From assembly GCA_029964075.1 (NCBI GenBank), contig CM057135.1:6433001-6497000 (forward strand): a DNA stretch of 64,000 nucleotides, written 5' to 3'. Positions within the stretch are counted from its first letter, which is position 1, and every line of letters starts with the position of its first letter. The notes beneath the pieces were generated by a model that was given only the letters and a program-made list of their open reading frames with translations, was not told where the DNA came from and ran no database searches. The stretch is from Patiria pectinifera (taxonomy: Eukaryota > Echinodermata > Asteroidea > Valvatida > Asterinidae). Below, one piece after another: positions 1 to 10,437 of this stretch. The position numbers and the translations under genes were made by a program.

Positions 1-338
1 AATAATAATATACACTATAATGCTCTGCTGTAATTGTCAGATGCATGGGGGGGGGGGGGTAAGTGTAAAAACAGCAAGTATTATTACACTGACTTGTTTG
101 AAGTTATCTAGATCTGGACTTTATATTCTTTCATTAAAATCAGTTTTCAGTCTTCATGTGATTCGTGTCTGAGCTATCACTGGAAGGGCCAGAAGAAGAA
201 AATCAGAAAAAAAAACCGCTCACACAAGAAAATTATGTGATGAGCCTGTATTTTCCAAACATGTCACACGTTGATTTAATTGTACATTTGAGTAAACACT
301 AATAAAAAACAATTACAATGTATGCATGATTTTTACAG
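1..338. other. Non-coding, probable intron; poly-G tract
   Basis: No coding signal seen. A run of 13 G lies at 47-59. The end (331-338) is a pyrimidine-plus-CAG splice acceptor, so this is probably intron of the gene whose exon begins at 339. Confidence 0.5.
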
Positions 339-491
339 AATCAGGGTTCAAACTTCAATCCCTCTGAGAGAACGGGAGTTGCTCGCCACATGTCGCATGC
401 AGAGAAGACACAACTTAAATACTACACTGCCCAACAGGGTCCAAAAACAGCTGTGGAGTCTGCAAAGAACATCAAGCGACTGCTAATGGAG
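339..491 (+). CDS. Internal exon: tyrosine-recombinase-like C-terminal segment
   Basis: A 153-bp exon (51 codons, phase 0 at both ends) between a TTTTACAG acceptor and a GTATTC donor. It contains ARHMSHAEKTQLKYY followed by a helical Ala/Lys-rich stretch. The histidine, the spaced Thr and the YY pair match the box-II histidine and nucleophilic tyrosine of tyrosine recombinase / phage-integrase-like proteins, which animal genomes carry as Crypton-type or domesticated genes. The arginine-bearing upstream part of the catalytic domain must lie left of the window. The reading frame is intact. The next four candidate exons are also phase 0, which supports one transcription unit. The family call rests on about 35 residues, so it could be a related non-catalytic tail. 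Confidence 0.55.
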
Positions 492-744
492 GTATTCAAT
501 AAATCTGCCAATACACTAGGCCACATGTGCATTCTTATGGGAGTATGAAAGGTGTAGGTGGGAACAATGTCCCCCCCCCCTTTCCTACAGCTCCCAAAAG
601 AAAGCCCAATTATATGGGATTTGAATTAAGAAGTTTATTCCAGCTTCCAATTCAATATTTTACGCAGTTTCCACAGAAGTGAAACCGCATGGTGTATGTA
701 CAGATGCATGAATTTGAAGACTTCTTTTTTTGTATTTTCTTTAG

Positions 745-804
745 GAACATCCTGGGCTAAGCTGCCAACATGATGAGCCAATTGGCAGGGTTGGCAATGC
801 AGGT
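745..804 (+). CDS. Candidate small exon 2 of recombinase-like gene
   Basis: 60 bp, phase 0, between a TTTTCTTTAG acceptor and a perfect GTAAGT donor. It encodes 20 residues beginning EHPGLSCQHDEP. The start resembles that of the next exon (x-x-P-G-x-S), so the two may be old exon duplicates. No domain recognised. Confidence 0.45.
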
Positions 805-1291
805 GTAAGTACTTAGGTCGAAGGACATTTCTCATCTTACCACATTTTTCTTATACACTTTATGATTAGACCTCTGCCAAATTTTATGAAGAGGAGGCTT
901 TATTTATATTGGTGATATACGTACAGCGTAAAGAGCTCAGGTCATATTAAGTATAGTCAATAAGTTCGTTGACTTGTATCTCAAAAACTATCGAGCCAAA
1001 TAATACTAACTTCAGTTTCGGTAATTTCTCAGTCATAAATTTGGTTTATCAAATCATGTATAAAATTTGTGTTGAATTATCAAAGAATGATTTGTAACAT
1101 TTGGAGCATATATTTTCCTTGAAAGAAAAATATTGCCAGTTAAGTATTTTGTGGCAGAGCTGCCTCATAAAGTTTTACGAGAATTGTTCACATTTGTAAT
1201 AAATTTAAACAGAAACAAAGATATATGGTAACTGTCATTTTCTAGTGAAAATTCTTTAAAGTCAATTTATGGTGTCCCCATTTTCCTTTAG

Positions 1292-1345
1292 GATCGTCCT
1301 GGACCAAGTTGGGCAGCAGCCAGCTCAGGAATAGCAGATATACCT
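1292..1345 (+). CDS. Candidate small exon 3 of recombinase-like gene
   Basis: 54 bp, phase 0, between a TTTTCCTTTAG acceptor and a GTAAGT donor. It encodes 18 residues beginning DRPGPSWAAASS and shares a P-G-x-S core with the exon at 745. Function unknown; low-complexity tail-like composition. Confidence 0.45.
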
Positions 1346-1724
1346 GTAAGTACATAATATTTCATTGTTTACAATCATATCTGTGATGCAGATGTCTTAC
1401 GGGAGCTGTATCTTTCCAAGCATGTTTGCTCCTTCCTCCAGGGCAATTAGCTTGCTGATGGGTCGATAAGGACCTACATGTACAAGGCTAGCTGTCTTAG
1501 ATATTCAACTGACTTGGATATTTAGCCTGTGACACCTGGACATAGACACCTGGGAGTCTGCAGCTGAAAAGTGACCCACCTGCAGACTCGCCCTTCAAGA
1601 AAATGAGCACAGGCAACCAGGGGCCAATTGTATGCAAGCATTGCAGTAAAGATTGGTTTCCAGAGTCAATTGCTGCACAAGTCTACAGTGAAGTTAATCC
1701 ATAGTGCGCTTGGTTGCAATTGGT

Positions 1725-2107
1725 CAGTGGTGTCGCCAAGGGGGAGCACGTGCCCCCTGGAAAACCGAGTGCCCTCCCCCATCTGAGATTTATGTTGGTA
1801 AAAAAATATATATATTTTGTTATGTTCAACTCCCATCATCTGAGTTGGTTTTTCATAAGGACAAAGAAGCGTTGTTAAAATCATTACCTCAAAAAAAGCA
1901 ATTTCTGGAGATATCTTCAGATCGAATTTAGCATCAAATGTGGCACCATTTTGCATCTAGCCCATCCTCCGTATGCGAATATTTACCCCCTCCCCTTAGA
2001 CCCCTCCCCCAGGACGGCGATCCGTATCCACCTAAGTGCCCCCCATCAAATGCTGGTGCCCCCCCCCCCTGTGCCCCCCCAGACTGAAAAGTCTGGTGAC
2101 GCCACTG
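1725..2107. mobile_element. hAT-like MITE with 8-bp target duplication
   Basis: Terminal inverted repeats CAGTGGTGTCGCCAAG and CTGGTGACGCCACTG bound a 383-bp element rich in C/G runs with no transposase. It is flanked by CAATTGGT (1717-1724) and CAATTAGT (2108-2115), an 8-bp target duplication with one mismatch. CAGTG ends and an 8-bp duplication are typical of the hAT superfamily. It sits in an intron of the recombinase-like gene. Confidence 0.8.
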
Positions 2108-2283
2108 CAATTAGTGTTGGATGTATACAGTCATCCCCTCCTTTATTGCCAATCAAAAATGCTCCGTTACAAAATTTCTATACTGATCGATGCGTCAAAA
2201 ATTCCTACAATGTCAGTTGTTTATTAATAATGCAAGAAAAAGGACCTTTGGTTTTCTTTTATCATGAAGTTGTTTTTCTTCAG

Positions 2284-2343
2284 GGCCACCGATCTGCTCA
2301 TTTCATCAGAATGCAGAAAGAAACGGCAAGGCATCCTCCACAG
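2284..2343 (+). CDS. Candidate small exon 4 of recombinase-like gene
   Basis: 60 bp, phase 0, between a TTTTTCTTCAG acceptor and a GTAGAA donor. It encodes 20 residues, GHRSAHFIRMQKETARHPPQ. No domain recognised. Its symmetric phase and strong acceptor match the neighbouring exons. Confidence 0.4.
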
Positions 2344-3416
2344 GTAGAAACTAATAACCACCACATAGGCCTAACAGATTCTCTCCATGGGTCAATTAAG
2401 TAAAACTTTGAATAACAGAATATAAGAAAAATTATCTGTTTATGTATATATATAAAACTGTATGTAAATGTAGGCTTATAGAATTCAACAATCGTGGTTG
2501 TCCATTGAGTACAAGTGAAATTCAATTGTACAGGGAGAGTTTATTAACGCTTTGCCAAAAACACAACATGCCATTTGAGTGCTGCTGTATGTGACAACAA
2601 CAGCTCAAATTAAATTCCTACAAATAAACCAAACAAACAGAAATTTAGCCAATCTCCAAACTCCTTTTACAAACTGGCATTCAACAATAATCTATATAAT
2701 CTGTTTCTTTACAGAACTTCAACTGCAGCGTCCAACTGGACAAGTTGAGATTTTGTGGGTTGCGGCAAACAAATTGGAGTACACCCCAACACTGTATCAT
2801 ACACTCAATTAATTTGTGTACACAAGTGCATATGTACAATGTATATCTTGGACATGTTTTCAAGGAGATCCAGTGGTGGATCCAAGGTGGGTGGCACTAG
2901 GGTGGCCAAAATGTAAGACCCCTGCCCCATCTTTTTTTATAGAAAGAGTGGGTTAAGACAACCTTCCCCTTTAAAAAAACAACAATCAACCCCTTTTCAC
3001 CCACCCTCAAATGTCGACCTGGGAGTTGGACAGACCTTTTTTGGGGATGAATCTTTCCAACCAATTTTTGAATAGCAATTTTTGAATACAGGAACCATTA
3101 TAAATTAAAGTCAATGTTTTAACAAACAGAACAGCATATATGATCTTACTTGATTGTCATCGTTGTTTTAGGGTTTGTGGCGAATAGACCTGCATGTATG
3201 AATTCAAAAACAATCAAGCCAAATTGCAAAGTAAAGTCAACGTTTCAACAAACAGAAAATATATATTATTTTCCCTTACTTGCTTCCAAGTTCCTACCTC
3301 CATGATTGCTTGTCATTGTTTTTTGTTGTTTTTTTGGGGGGGGGGGGGGGCTTTGCCAACACTCAGTGCATTTCAAACATTCAACACCATAATGTACTAT
3401 CCATTGTTGCTGGCAG
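2344..3416. other. Intronic DNA with internal duplication
   Basis: A good acceptor (CTTTACAG, 2707-2714) is followed by a short open stretch with no convincing donor, so no exon is called. A CAGTGGTGGATCCAAGG motif near 2873-2893 looks like one end of a MITE whose other end I cannot see. A roughly 35-bp segment ending AACAAACAGAA occurs near 3095-3130 and 3230-3260. A run of 15 G lies at 3336-3350. Confidence 0.4.
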
Positions 3417-3467
3417 GACAACCAACCCTCTGGCACAAAAGCAGCTGTGTCCTCCAAAGCAGCACAG
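3417..3467 (+). CDS. Candidate small exon 5 of recombinase-like gene
   Basis: 51 bp, phase 0, between a TGGCAG acceptor and a GTAATT donor. It encodes DNQPSGTKAAVSSKAAQ, a polar low-complexity segment like the other small exons. No terminal exon or polyadenylation signal could be assigned further downstream. Confidence 0.4.
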
Positions 3468-3890
3468 GTAATTTCACTTATTAGGCCCTACATATTTGTT
3501 TTGGGTAAGGTTAAAGGATGGAAATACAGCATCTGCTCTCTCAATGGTATTTGGTAAATTGGGGGCAGTGTTAGAAAAACAGACGGACAAATGATTGTCA
3601 GCCGGATATCATTTTCAACATGCATACATGCAGGTGTGAATTAGGCTTGGGGCGTAGCTGATTGCCGATAGAGGCCCCACACCTTTTGGCTCAGGCCATG
3701 TAGCTTCCAGGCCCCAATTGTTTTAAACATTTTTGTTTTAATCCAGTCTGGGACACATTTTATTCTCTCATTATTTGATTGAAAATAGACTCAAACAAAA
3801 AAGAAAGTCCCTCCTTGATACTTTTTTGTCTAACTCAAAAACTACTGGGCACATTGTGGCCAAACTACGACTGATCAGTACAGAAATTCC
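3468..3890. other. Non-coding, nothing recognised
   Basis: AT-rich sequence with no convincing exon or repeat. It may be the last intron or 3' flank of the recombinase-like gene. Confidence 0.4.
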
Positions 3891-4124
3891 TTAGCAATCC
3901 AGCCATACTCTTTATTTGGCCAAAAACCAGTGATAATGTGTGCAAAATTATGCAATTTCTGACAGATGGTAACAGAAAAAAAGTTGCACTCTTGCAAGGT
4001 GAGTGTGAAACCCAACTTGCACGCGTACAAAAGTGCAACTGTTTTCGGTATCATTAAAAAAAAAAAAAATTCATACACATTATCACTGTTTTGGGCCAAA
4101 TAAAGAGTATGGCTGGATTGCTAA
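3891..4124. mobile_element. Palindromic MITE with about 50-bp inverted ends
   Basis: The left end TTAGCAATCCAGCCATACTC continues for about 50 bp and returns inverted at the right end (GGATTGCTAA at 4115-4124), including the TTTATTTGGCC and GTGATAATGTG blocks. No coding capacity. Ends read TTAGC and GCTAA, so a TA or TTA target duplication is possible but not provable. Confidence 0.7.
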
Positions 4125-4125
4125 T

Positions 4126-4300
4126 AGACTTGGCCAAGTCTGGGTTGCGCTCGGTCTGTGCCTATCGTAAATCCACTCACAGCGCATATCGCATATGTCC
4201 TTAACGCGCGCCCTCATGCGTCGAATCCGGACCATCATGTTAAAAACGTGCATGTACATGTTATTTTTAAGTGATGCAGCAACCCAGACTTGGTCAATCT
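4126..4300. mobile_element. Short MITE directly abutting the previous one
   Basis: Inverted ends of about 22 bp: AGACTTGGCCAAGTCTGGGT on the left and the inverse ACCCAGACTTGGTCAATCT on the right. 175 bp, non-coding. It begins one base after the end of the element at 3891-4124. Confidence 0.6.
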
Positions 4301-4363
4301 GCCAAGCGTACGCGCTGGTTTGTTCCAAGTTTGTACACAGTCTATGGAAATTAATTCTCGATG

Positions 4364-4399
4364 TGATTAGCTTCTACCGATTTCGGTAGAAGCTAATCA
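4364..4399. repeat. Perfect 17-bp-arm hairpin with 2-nt spacer
   Basis: TGATTAGCTTCTACCGA (4364-4380), TT, then its exact reverse complement (4383-4399). Too close for a MITE. It may be a cruciform-forming relic or a collapsed foldback element. Confidence 0.8.
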
Positions 4400-5758
4400 T
4401 TTCACAGTATTTCAGGTAATTAGCGTTTTTATTCTTAAAAAGGTGCGCAGGTTGTTTTGATATTATTCCTAATAGGCAATCAGCGTATTCGCGCAGCCAA
4501 AGTTTCGCATCCCATAGTTTCGCATCCAGCATTTTTCATTTTCAGTCAGGGAGTACACCTGAGGCTTTATTCTGACAAAAAAAAGAGACAACGCTGTACT
4601 ATAACACACTGTATAGCTCATATAAACAATTTCATGGCTCTTATGAATGTCATACTTTGGAAAATTCCCATGCCTGGCCATCACTTGTCACTCTGTGCAC
4701 AAACCCTATCAATATGAGACCGGCCTAGTAATCATGTCTACGTGTTTTCTCTCGTGTTTCATGGTAATGCTTCAATATTTTCCTTGCTGAATTTGACATT
4801 TTACATATATTTGCACTTTCCTTCTGATGAAAAAAAACTTAGTAATGGCCAGGTATGAGAAACTTTCCCTCATTGTTATCAAGATTCTAGAATGTAACAA
4901 AACCTCTGGGTGTGGTGCAATTGATAGGTTAGTTTTTGTTCAGGTGTTTGTCAAGTTTTGCAAGCTCCATGGCATTTCCTATTACAAAATTGGAAACATT
5001 TCTCAGTCCCAGATTCATGTCTTTAATCATCATGTTTGCAAAGACTGACCTTCATTGAGATGACGTATGTAGAGAAAAGTGGCACCAGGTTGCAACATTT
5101 TTTTGCATTGCAAGCTCATCAAAACAGTACAAGTTTGTATTCAGTATCAAAATATTCAAGTGGCCAATTAATTTATGAATTTTTTGCTTATAGAAATAAA
5201 AACTTCTTGGAAAGATTCCCATATCTGTCCATCACTATTTTTTCCCTTCACTGATAATTCACTCAGAGAAATTGATATGTCCCAAAAAAGTGAAATTTAG
5301 GGGGGCAATCTTTAATTATTTAGGCCTACTGAGAAAACACCAAGAAATTTTCAGAGCAGGGTTTGTATGTGCACAAGTGTTGGCCCGATGGGAATCTCTC
5401 CAACGATCGCCCGTCATGACTGGCGGGCCCAGGCCTTTCAGTGGAGTGAACTCCATAACATGCACACTGCCTTACAAGTCAGATGGCAAGGGCTAGGCCT
5501 ATATCATGATATATGGGATCATCCGATTAATAACATTCAAATATGCAGTTATCAGGTTATAACAGCTTGAATAAATGTACATGTACTTACAAATTGCACA
5601 GACTAGACAATGAAGGACCTCAACCGTTCTGAATTACTGAGTGCATTCCATGATTGTGCCTAAGACTGTGTACTGTTGACGCTAACAGAGCACAGCAGGT
5701 GTGTTCGTACAGTTCATAATGGCAAATCGTGTGACGTTCAGAATTGTGCTTGTGCGTG
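4400..5758. other. Non-coding, nothing recognised
   Basis: No exon, RNA gene or repeat I can support. Short open stretches occur in several frames with no motif. Confidence 0.4.
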
Positions 5759-6128
5759 CGGGGCCGTATCATTAGTCCGACGCCTCATAGGTCCGACGCC
5801 TCATAAGTCCGAAATTTCGGACTTATGAGGCGTCGGACTTATGAGGCTTAAGATTTATTTATTCCGCCTCATAGATCCGACGCCTCATAAGTCCGACGCC
5901 TCATAAGTCCGACGCCTCATAAGTCCGACAACGGAAAAACGAGGCGTTTAATTTGTCGGACTTACGAGGCGTCGGAGCTATGAGGCGTCGGACCTATGAG
6001 GCGTCGGACTTATGAGGCGTCGGACCTATGAGGCGTCGGACTTATGGGCCTTTATTTGTTTAGGGGATGCGATTTTGTCGGACTTATGAGGCGTCGGACC
6101 TATGAGGCGTCGGACTTATGAGCGGACC
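5759..6128. repeat. Foldback element built of 16-bp units in both orientations
   Basis: About 18 copies of GTCGGACTTATGAGGC or its complement, arranged as blocks of alternating orientation (three forward, two inverted, four forward, then six and three inverted) separated by AT-rich spacers. The ends are inverted: GGGGCCGTATCATTAGTCCGAC on the left (one base longer than an exact match) against a right end that reads GGGGTCCGCTCATAAGTCC when inverted. The structure resembles foldback transposons with repeated termini. Confidence 0.75.
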
Positions 6129-9100
6129 CCGTGCGTGCACTCGTGTGCATGCCATTGCGCGTGAATGCCATTGCGCGCACATGTTGACAGAGAAACATCG
6201 TTGGTTGGCCAGGGTTTGTGCGTCAAATTTGTAGCAAACCAATCGCGTTACGAGTTTTCTTGGCTTTCAAAACTAGCTTCAGGGGCGCGACACCGCGGCA
6301 ACATTTTCTGCACAAATTTGCAGGTTCGCCCACACTTGAACAGGCGCGGACATTTCCAGTGGCGATGGGGAAGTGGAGGGGTTGGACATTGGTAAACAAA
6401 ATTAAAACAATAAAAAAAATTCAATCCCGCAAATTATTTTAATTTCATCGCGTTCTTTCTTTCTCTGCAACAAATATTCCCACCATCAATACGGGGCTGG
6501 GGGGGGGGGGGTCAGACACACTGAAATCAGTTGTGGTGGCAAATAAGACATGATCCTGTAAACAAAATACGATCAACAAAACTACAATGAAAAACAAAAA
6601 TCAGTACAACTGTTATCACTAAAAAAACCTTTTAACAATTCATAATTTCTTAATTGTTCTTGCTGCTACTGAACTGACCTACTGACAATTTCTTAAATCA
6701 ATACTGTGATGTGCTTATTTGTTGGACATTGAACACAAATCTGTCCTATTTCCAGTAGTTTAAGGTACAATGTCTGTGTATTTGTATGGCAAATGTATCG
6801 CCAAAACTTGGCCGGTTGTGTTATTAGTCAATTCAAACAATCAAGATGATGATAACAGAATCCAATTATTTGTCAAGGTATCATAATTATTGATACTTAT
6901 TTCGTTTCTACTAGTTACATTGTACTTAATCTGGGTAGTACGACATACGCTTTGCTGCAACCAGAAACAGGGTGTTTTTTTTGGGGGGGGGGTAGTTCAT
7001 ATATATAGGTAGTAAATATTGATACACTGACCTGTTTACAGATTTGTCTTCATAAATGCTGGACTTACACTAACAAAATTCGGTAAATATGGGTCAGTTT
7101 TTCCAACGATGGCCAACAGACCATCGCTGGAAGTGATACAAAAATGTAACTTTTCTTGAAAATGACAGTAAATCAGGTGTCATAATTTCAGGGAGTACTT
7201 CATTACAATTTGTAGCTTTAGTTTTTGATGTTTGCAAACGCATAATTTTAAATTTAAATCTAAAGTACGCTTTCCTCCCTTTTGTTTAGCTTGTGTGAAA
7301 CTTTGCCTCAGTAAACATTCTCCCAATTATTTTCTCTCCAAGTAGCATATTTCGTAATAGGCCATGCGGTCTCGGATTGTCAAATTGTGTCCTTTGCTTA
7401 TATTTCTGGCTTTTCTGCTGTCCGTGAACAATTTTACTTAAGAGGATGGACTTGCTAGGCTTTTGGGGTTTTTGTTTTTGTTGTAGCATTTTGTCATACT
7501 TTTTATGGAAAATGGGAAAAAAGGCATGCACACCATCTTGTGATGATTATAATGAGGTAAAATGGTTCATGACTTCATGAATATCACTTCCACTTTTTAT
7601 AAGTTTTTGGCCACGTAATTTATACATAATAAAGGAAAGATTTTGGAATTCATCAGTTTTATGCATTCACGTTAAAATTACATGTACATGTACAGCTGGT
7701 TTATTGTTAAGTGGCTTTTAATCCGAACTTAATTGCCCAAAGATGTATTTGCTTAGCTGTCGTCAATTCATAATTTACACTTTAAAAGTTTCACAAGAAT
7801 ATGACTGCAACATTTAAATGTGTATAGAGTGTACCTCATGAAATAAAAAAAATATGTGTGTTCTCATGCCACTTTTGGATTCCTGAGTGAATTATGTATT
7901 TGGTATGTAAATTTACACAAATAATGCACAATTAGATGGCTTTTTAAAAGGGTTTTGAAAACCACTTCAGAAAACAGGAATAACTAGGACATAATTGGCA
8001 TCACATTGACGGCCCTAATTGCAATCGAATGCATCGAAAATTAGAAAGTATGCATGAATATTCGTATTCACCATATGAGGCCTTGAAAATTAAATGCTGC
8101 AAATGAACAGAAGACATTTGATCTTTTTTTTCGACATGAAATTCAATGGAAGCAATACTATCCAGAAAAACAGTGTGAAAAAGACTGCAAAACTGCAAAA
8201 ATGAAGACAAATGGACACTGGTTTAGCTTGGTGTGGTGGTCAATGTTCCTCACTCATCGAAGTCTTAGATCAGAATCAAATAAAACAAACATAAAAATAA
8301 ATACACAAAAAACCTCAATATACATGATTCAAAAATCGATTCTGCTATCTATAAGATTGTCTCAATTCTGATTACAAATAATCGATTCCCTTACCTAAAT
8401 CGATACTGAGCATATCTTCACCTCACTGTTTATCTCTCTTCTAAGAGTGTCTCAATACGAATTGGTAATGTTAAGTCCTAAAGTACATGTATAGAATAAG
8501 CCAAAAGCAAAGATGAAGTCCATAATAAAGGGGTATCCTTGTCTTCAATAAAATCAAGTAATAATGAGTAAAGCACAGGAGCTATTCTTAACAACTTCAA
8601 CGCATAAAAGTCAGTCACATGATTCTTTTCACAGAAGTTCAGGGGCAAAATATAAGTTATAAATGGCAAGATCTCCAAAATGTGGCATATTCAGTCCAGC
8701 ATTTGCAAAAATCAACTTGGGGCCAACTTAACTAATTCTGGGTGGATAGTACATTCTTTTAAGTACATGTAAGAGGTTACGAAATAGTTCAAGGGAACAC
8801 AGTACCAGTACAAGTTATCCTTCCAGTTAAAAGGCAATCAACCACTGCTACTTATAACTAGAAAACCACTAATTAATATTTAATAATTGGACCATTTACA
8901 AGTGGCAAAATTGAGTAAAGGCTAGGCGAAGTAACATGTATTTGTCCCTGTACTTTTAAAAAGACTCGGACATCTCTTTCAGAAATGTTCACGTGGATCG
9001 ATTTTGAAAACATCTTGGTCGCTGATGACAAAATGGGCCAGTATGAAATCATCAAAGTATTAGCAATACAATTAAACAGAAAACTGTCAACTTGTAAGGT

Positions 9101-9212
9101 GGGCCTTTTAAGTAATGGTATCGGGAAAATTTAAATTGCACCTTTCATCAAGTAGAAACTTCTGATTGGTGTTAATAGTTGGTGATATGTCAACAAGTCA
9201 GCAACTATAATT
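6129..9212. other. Gene-poor AT-rich DNA
   Basis: No supported gene. Poly-G tracts occur near 6490 and 6984, and ACATGTAC motifs recur (for example 7681-7694). No inverted-repeat element found by eye. Confidence 0.4.
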
Positions 9213-9383
9213 TTATGTTAATGAAATTTGCATTTTTAGGTTCACAATCACAAAACAAAGAGAGTGCTTAGTGGTCCCCAAGTTCCAGTAGCTCCGTGAG
9301 TTGCCGGATACTGAAGATTTGGGACGTCCAGGTCCAGCAGCTAGGCCCTTCCTCTTGGTTTCTTCCAGCCCAAAGGCACATTC
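9213..9383 (-). CDS. Candidate terminal exon, unknown protein
   Basis: On the minus strand a CCTCACTCAG acceptor is followed by 56 open codons and a TAA. The product starts ECAFGLEETKRKG and contains the basic AAGPGRPKSS patch, similar to an AT-hook (GRPK). The composition looks more protein-like than the surroundings, but no upstream exon could be assigned and no family is recognised. It could be a host gene tail or a retroelement scrap. Confidence 0.25.
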   Translation of the reverse strand, partial: ECAFGLEETKRKGLAAGPGRPKSSVSGNSRSYWNLGTTKHSLCFVIVNLKMQISLT

Positions 9384-9959
9384 CTGAGTGAGGTGTCAAG
9401 TTAGACAAATTTTAAAATCATTTCAGACATAGGGATTTTATTGTTAACAAAAACATTGAAATTGACAAGCCGGAGAATGTGTGTGTGTGTTTATATAAAC
9501 ACTGTAATACTGGAATTTGTATCCTTGTGGAGACTGCAGCTTCTGTAACAGACATATCAGTATCGTTGCTCAACTTGCCTTGTGACGGAACAAAATCACA
9601 GCAATGAACAACGGGATCAGGACGCCATGTGCATAAAACAACCAAATCACTTCAATATGAGCATGAAGATTGTGGTACTTAGAGAGAAGGCCTTTTATAG
9701 CGATTTTTTGGTTAGCTCATGATCTACGGGGAAGCTACTGTAGCGATCATTGGACAGGCATATAAAATCAGTCACAAGAGGTTAGTCGACGTCGGCAAAT
9801 AACTTTAGATACCGGTATCCTAAAATACCCTCAAAGCCAACAGGTTAGATAACACTTTCATCGAGGAGATCCGATACGTTAACCGAATGGAAATGTAATC
9901 TACACCTCAAGAGACTTCATTCTAAGCCCTAGAAGCACTACTTACCTCAGCAATTAAGG
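9384..9959. other. Non-coding, nothing recognised
   Basis: Only a short GT microsatellite near 9478-9490. No supported feature. Confidence 0.4.
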
Positions 9960-10437
9960 AGTTGCCATTATACTACGAGAACAACCACCTCCATACCAAT
10001 CCTGTAAAGTCTGCTACTTGCTAGTTCTATTTCAAGTACCGCGAAGCCAACCAGCCTCTTACACCATTGTAGCCATCCTGTCTTTCTCGGGGTGACCCTC
10101 AACTGTCATTCAAGGAACACGTACAACAAGTCAGTTCCCGTTAACAACATCATTAGGAAACTGACAAACTTGACATGGGGACAATAAAAGCACACACATT
10201 ATTGAACAAGAACTGGCATATCAAAGACAGCCTCATCAAATGGAGCTAAAGAATGGTTCAGCTGCATGTGATTGCGGAAATGCAGAATATATCATGAGCA
10301 TGCTCTCATCTGCCCTCTGCCAACAAGCCCTTGTGGAGTTCAATGACAATTCCAAAATTAAAAAAAAAATGTGTCTGCAAGGAAGGATGGTTGCCGAAAT
10401 ACACGCATCACTCAAAAGAAGCATGACAGTGTAGCGT
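9960..10437 (+). mobile_element. Degraded LINE reverse transcriptase, C-terminal fragment
   Basis: In shifting plus-strand frames the sequence recalls the end of a non-LTR reverse transcriptase ORF: an FLGVTLNC-like block (about 10088), a VNNIIRKLTNLTWG-like block (about 10140-10180), and a cysteine motif AACDCGNAEYIMS (about 10260) where such LINEs carry CDCG...T.H. Stops and frameshifts break it every few dozen codons, so it is a fossil. The clade is not certain; it resembles the LINE type at 42.2-45.7 kb. No tail or target duplication is visible. Confidence 0.6.

Noticed and set aside
2715-2870. Exon after the CTTTACAG acceptor
   Set aside because: No acceptable donor, and the open frame runs into intron-like sequence; composition unlike the neighbouring exons.
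5759-6128. CRISPR-like array
   Set aside because: Units are contiguous or mirrored with no unique spacers of constant length, and the sequence is eukaryotic. The same applies to the other 16-17 bp arrays.
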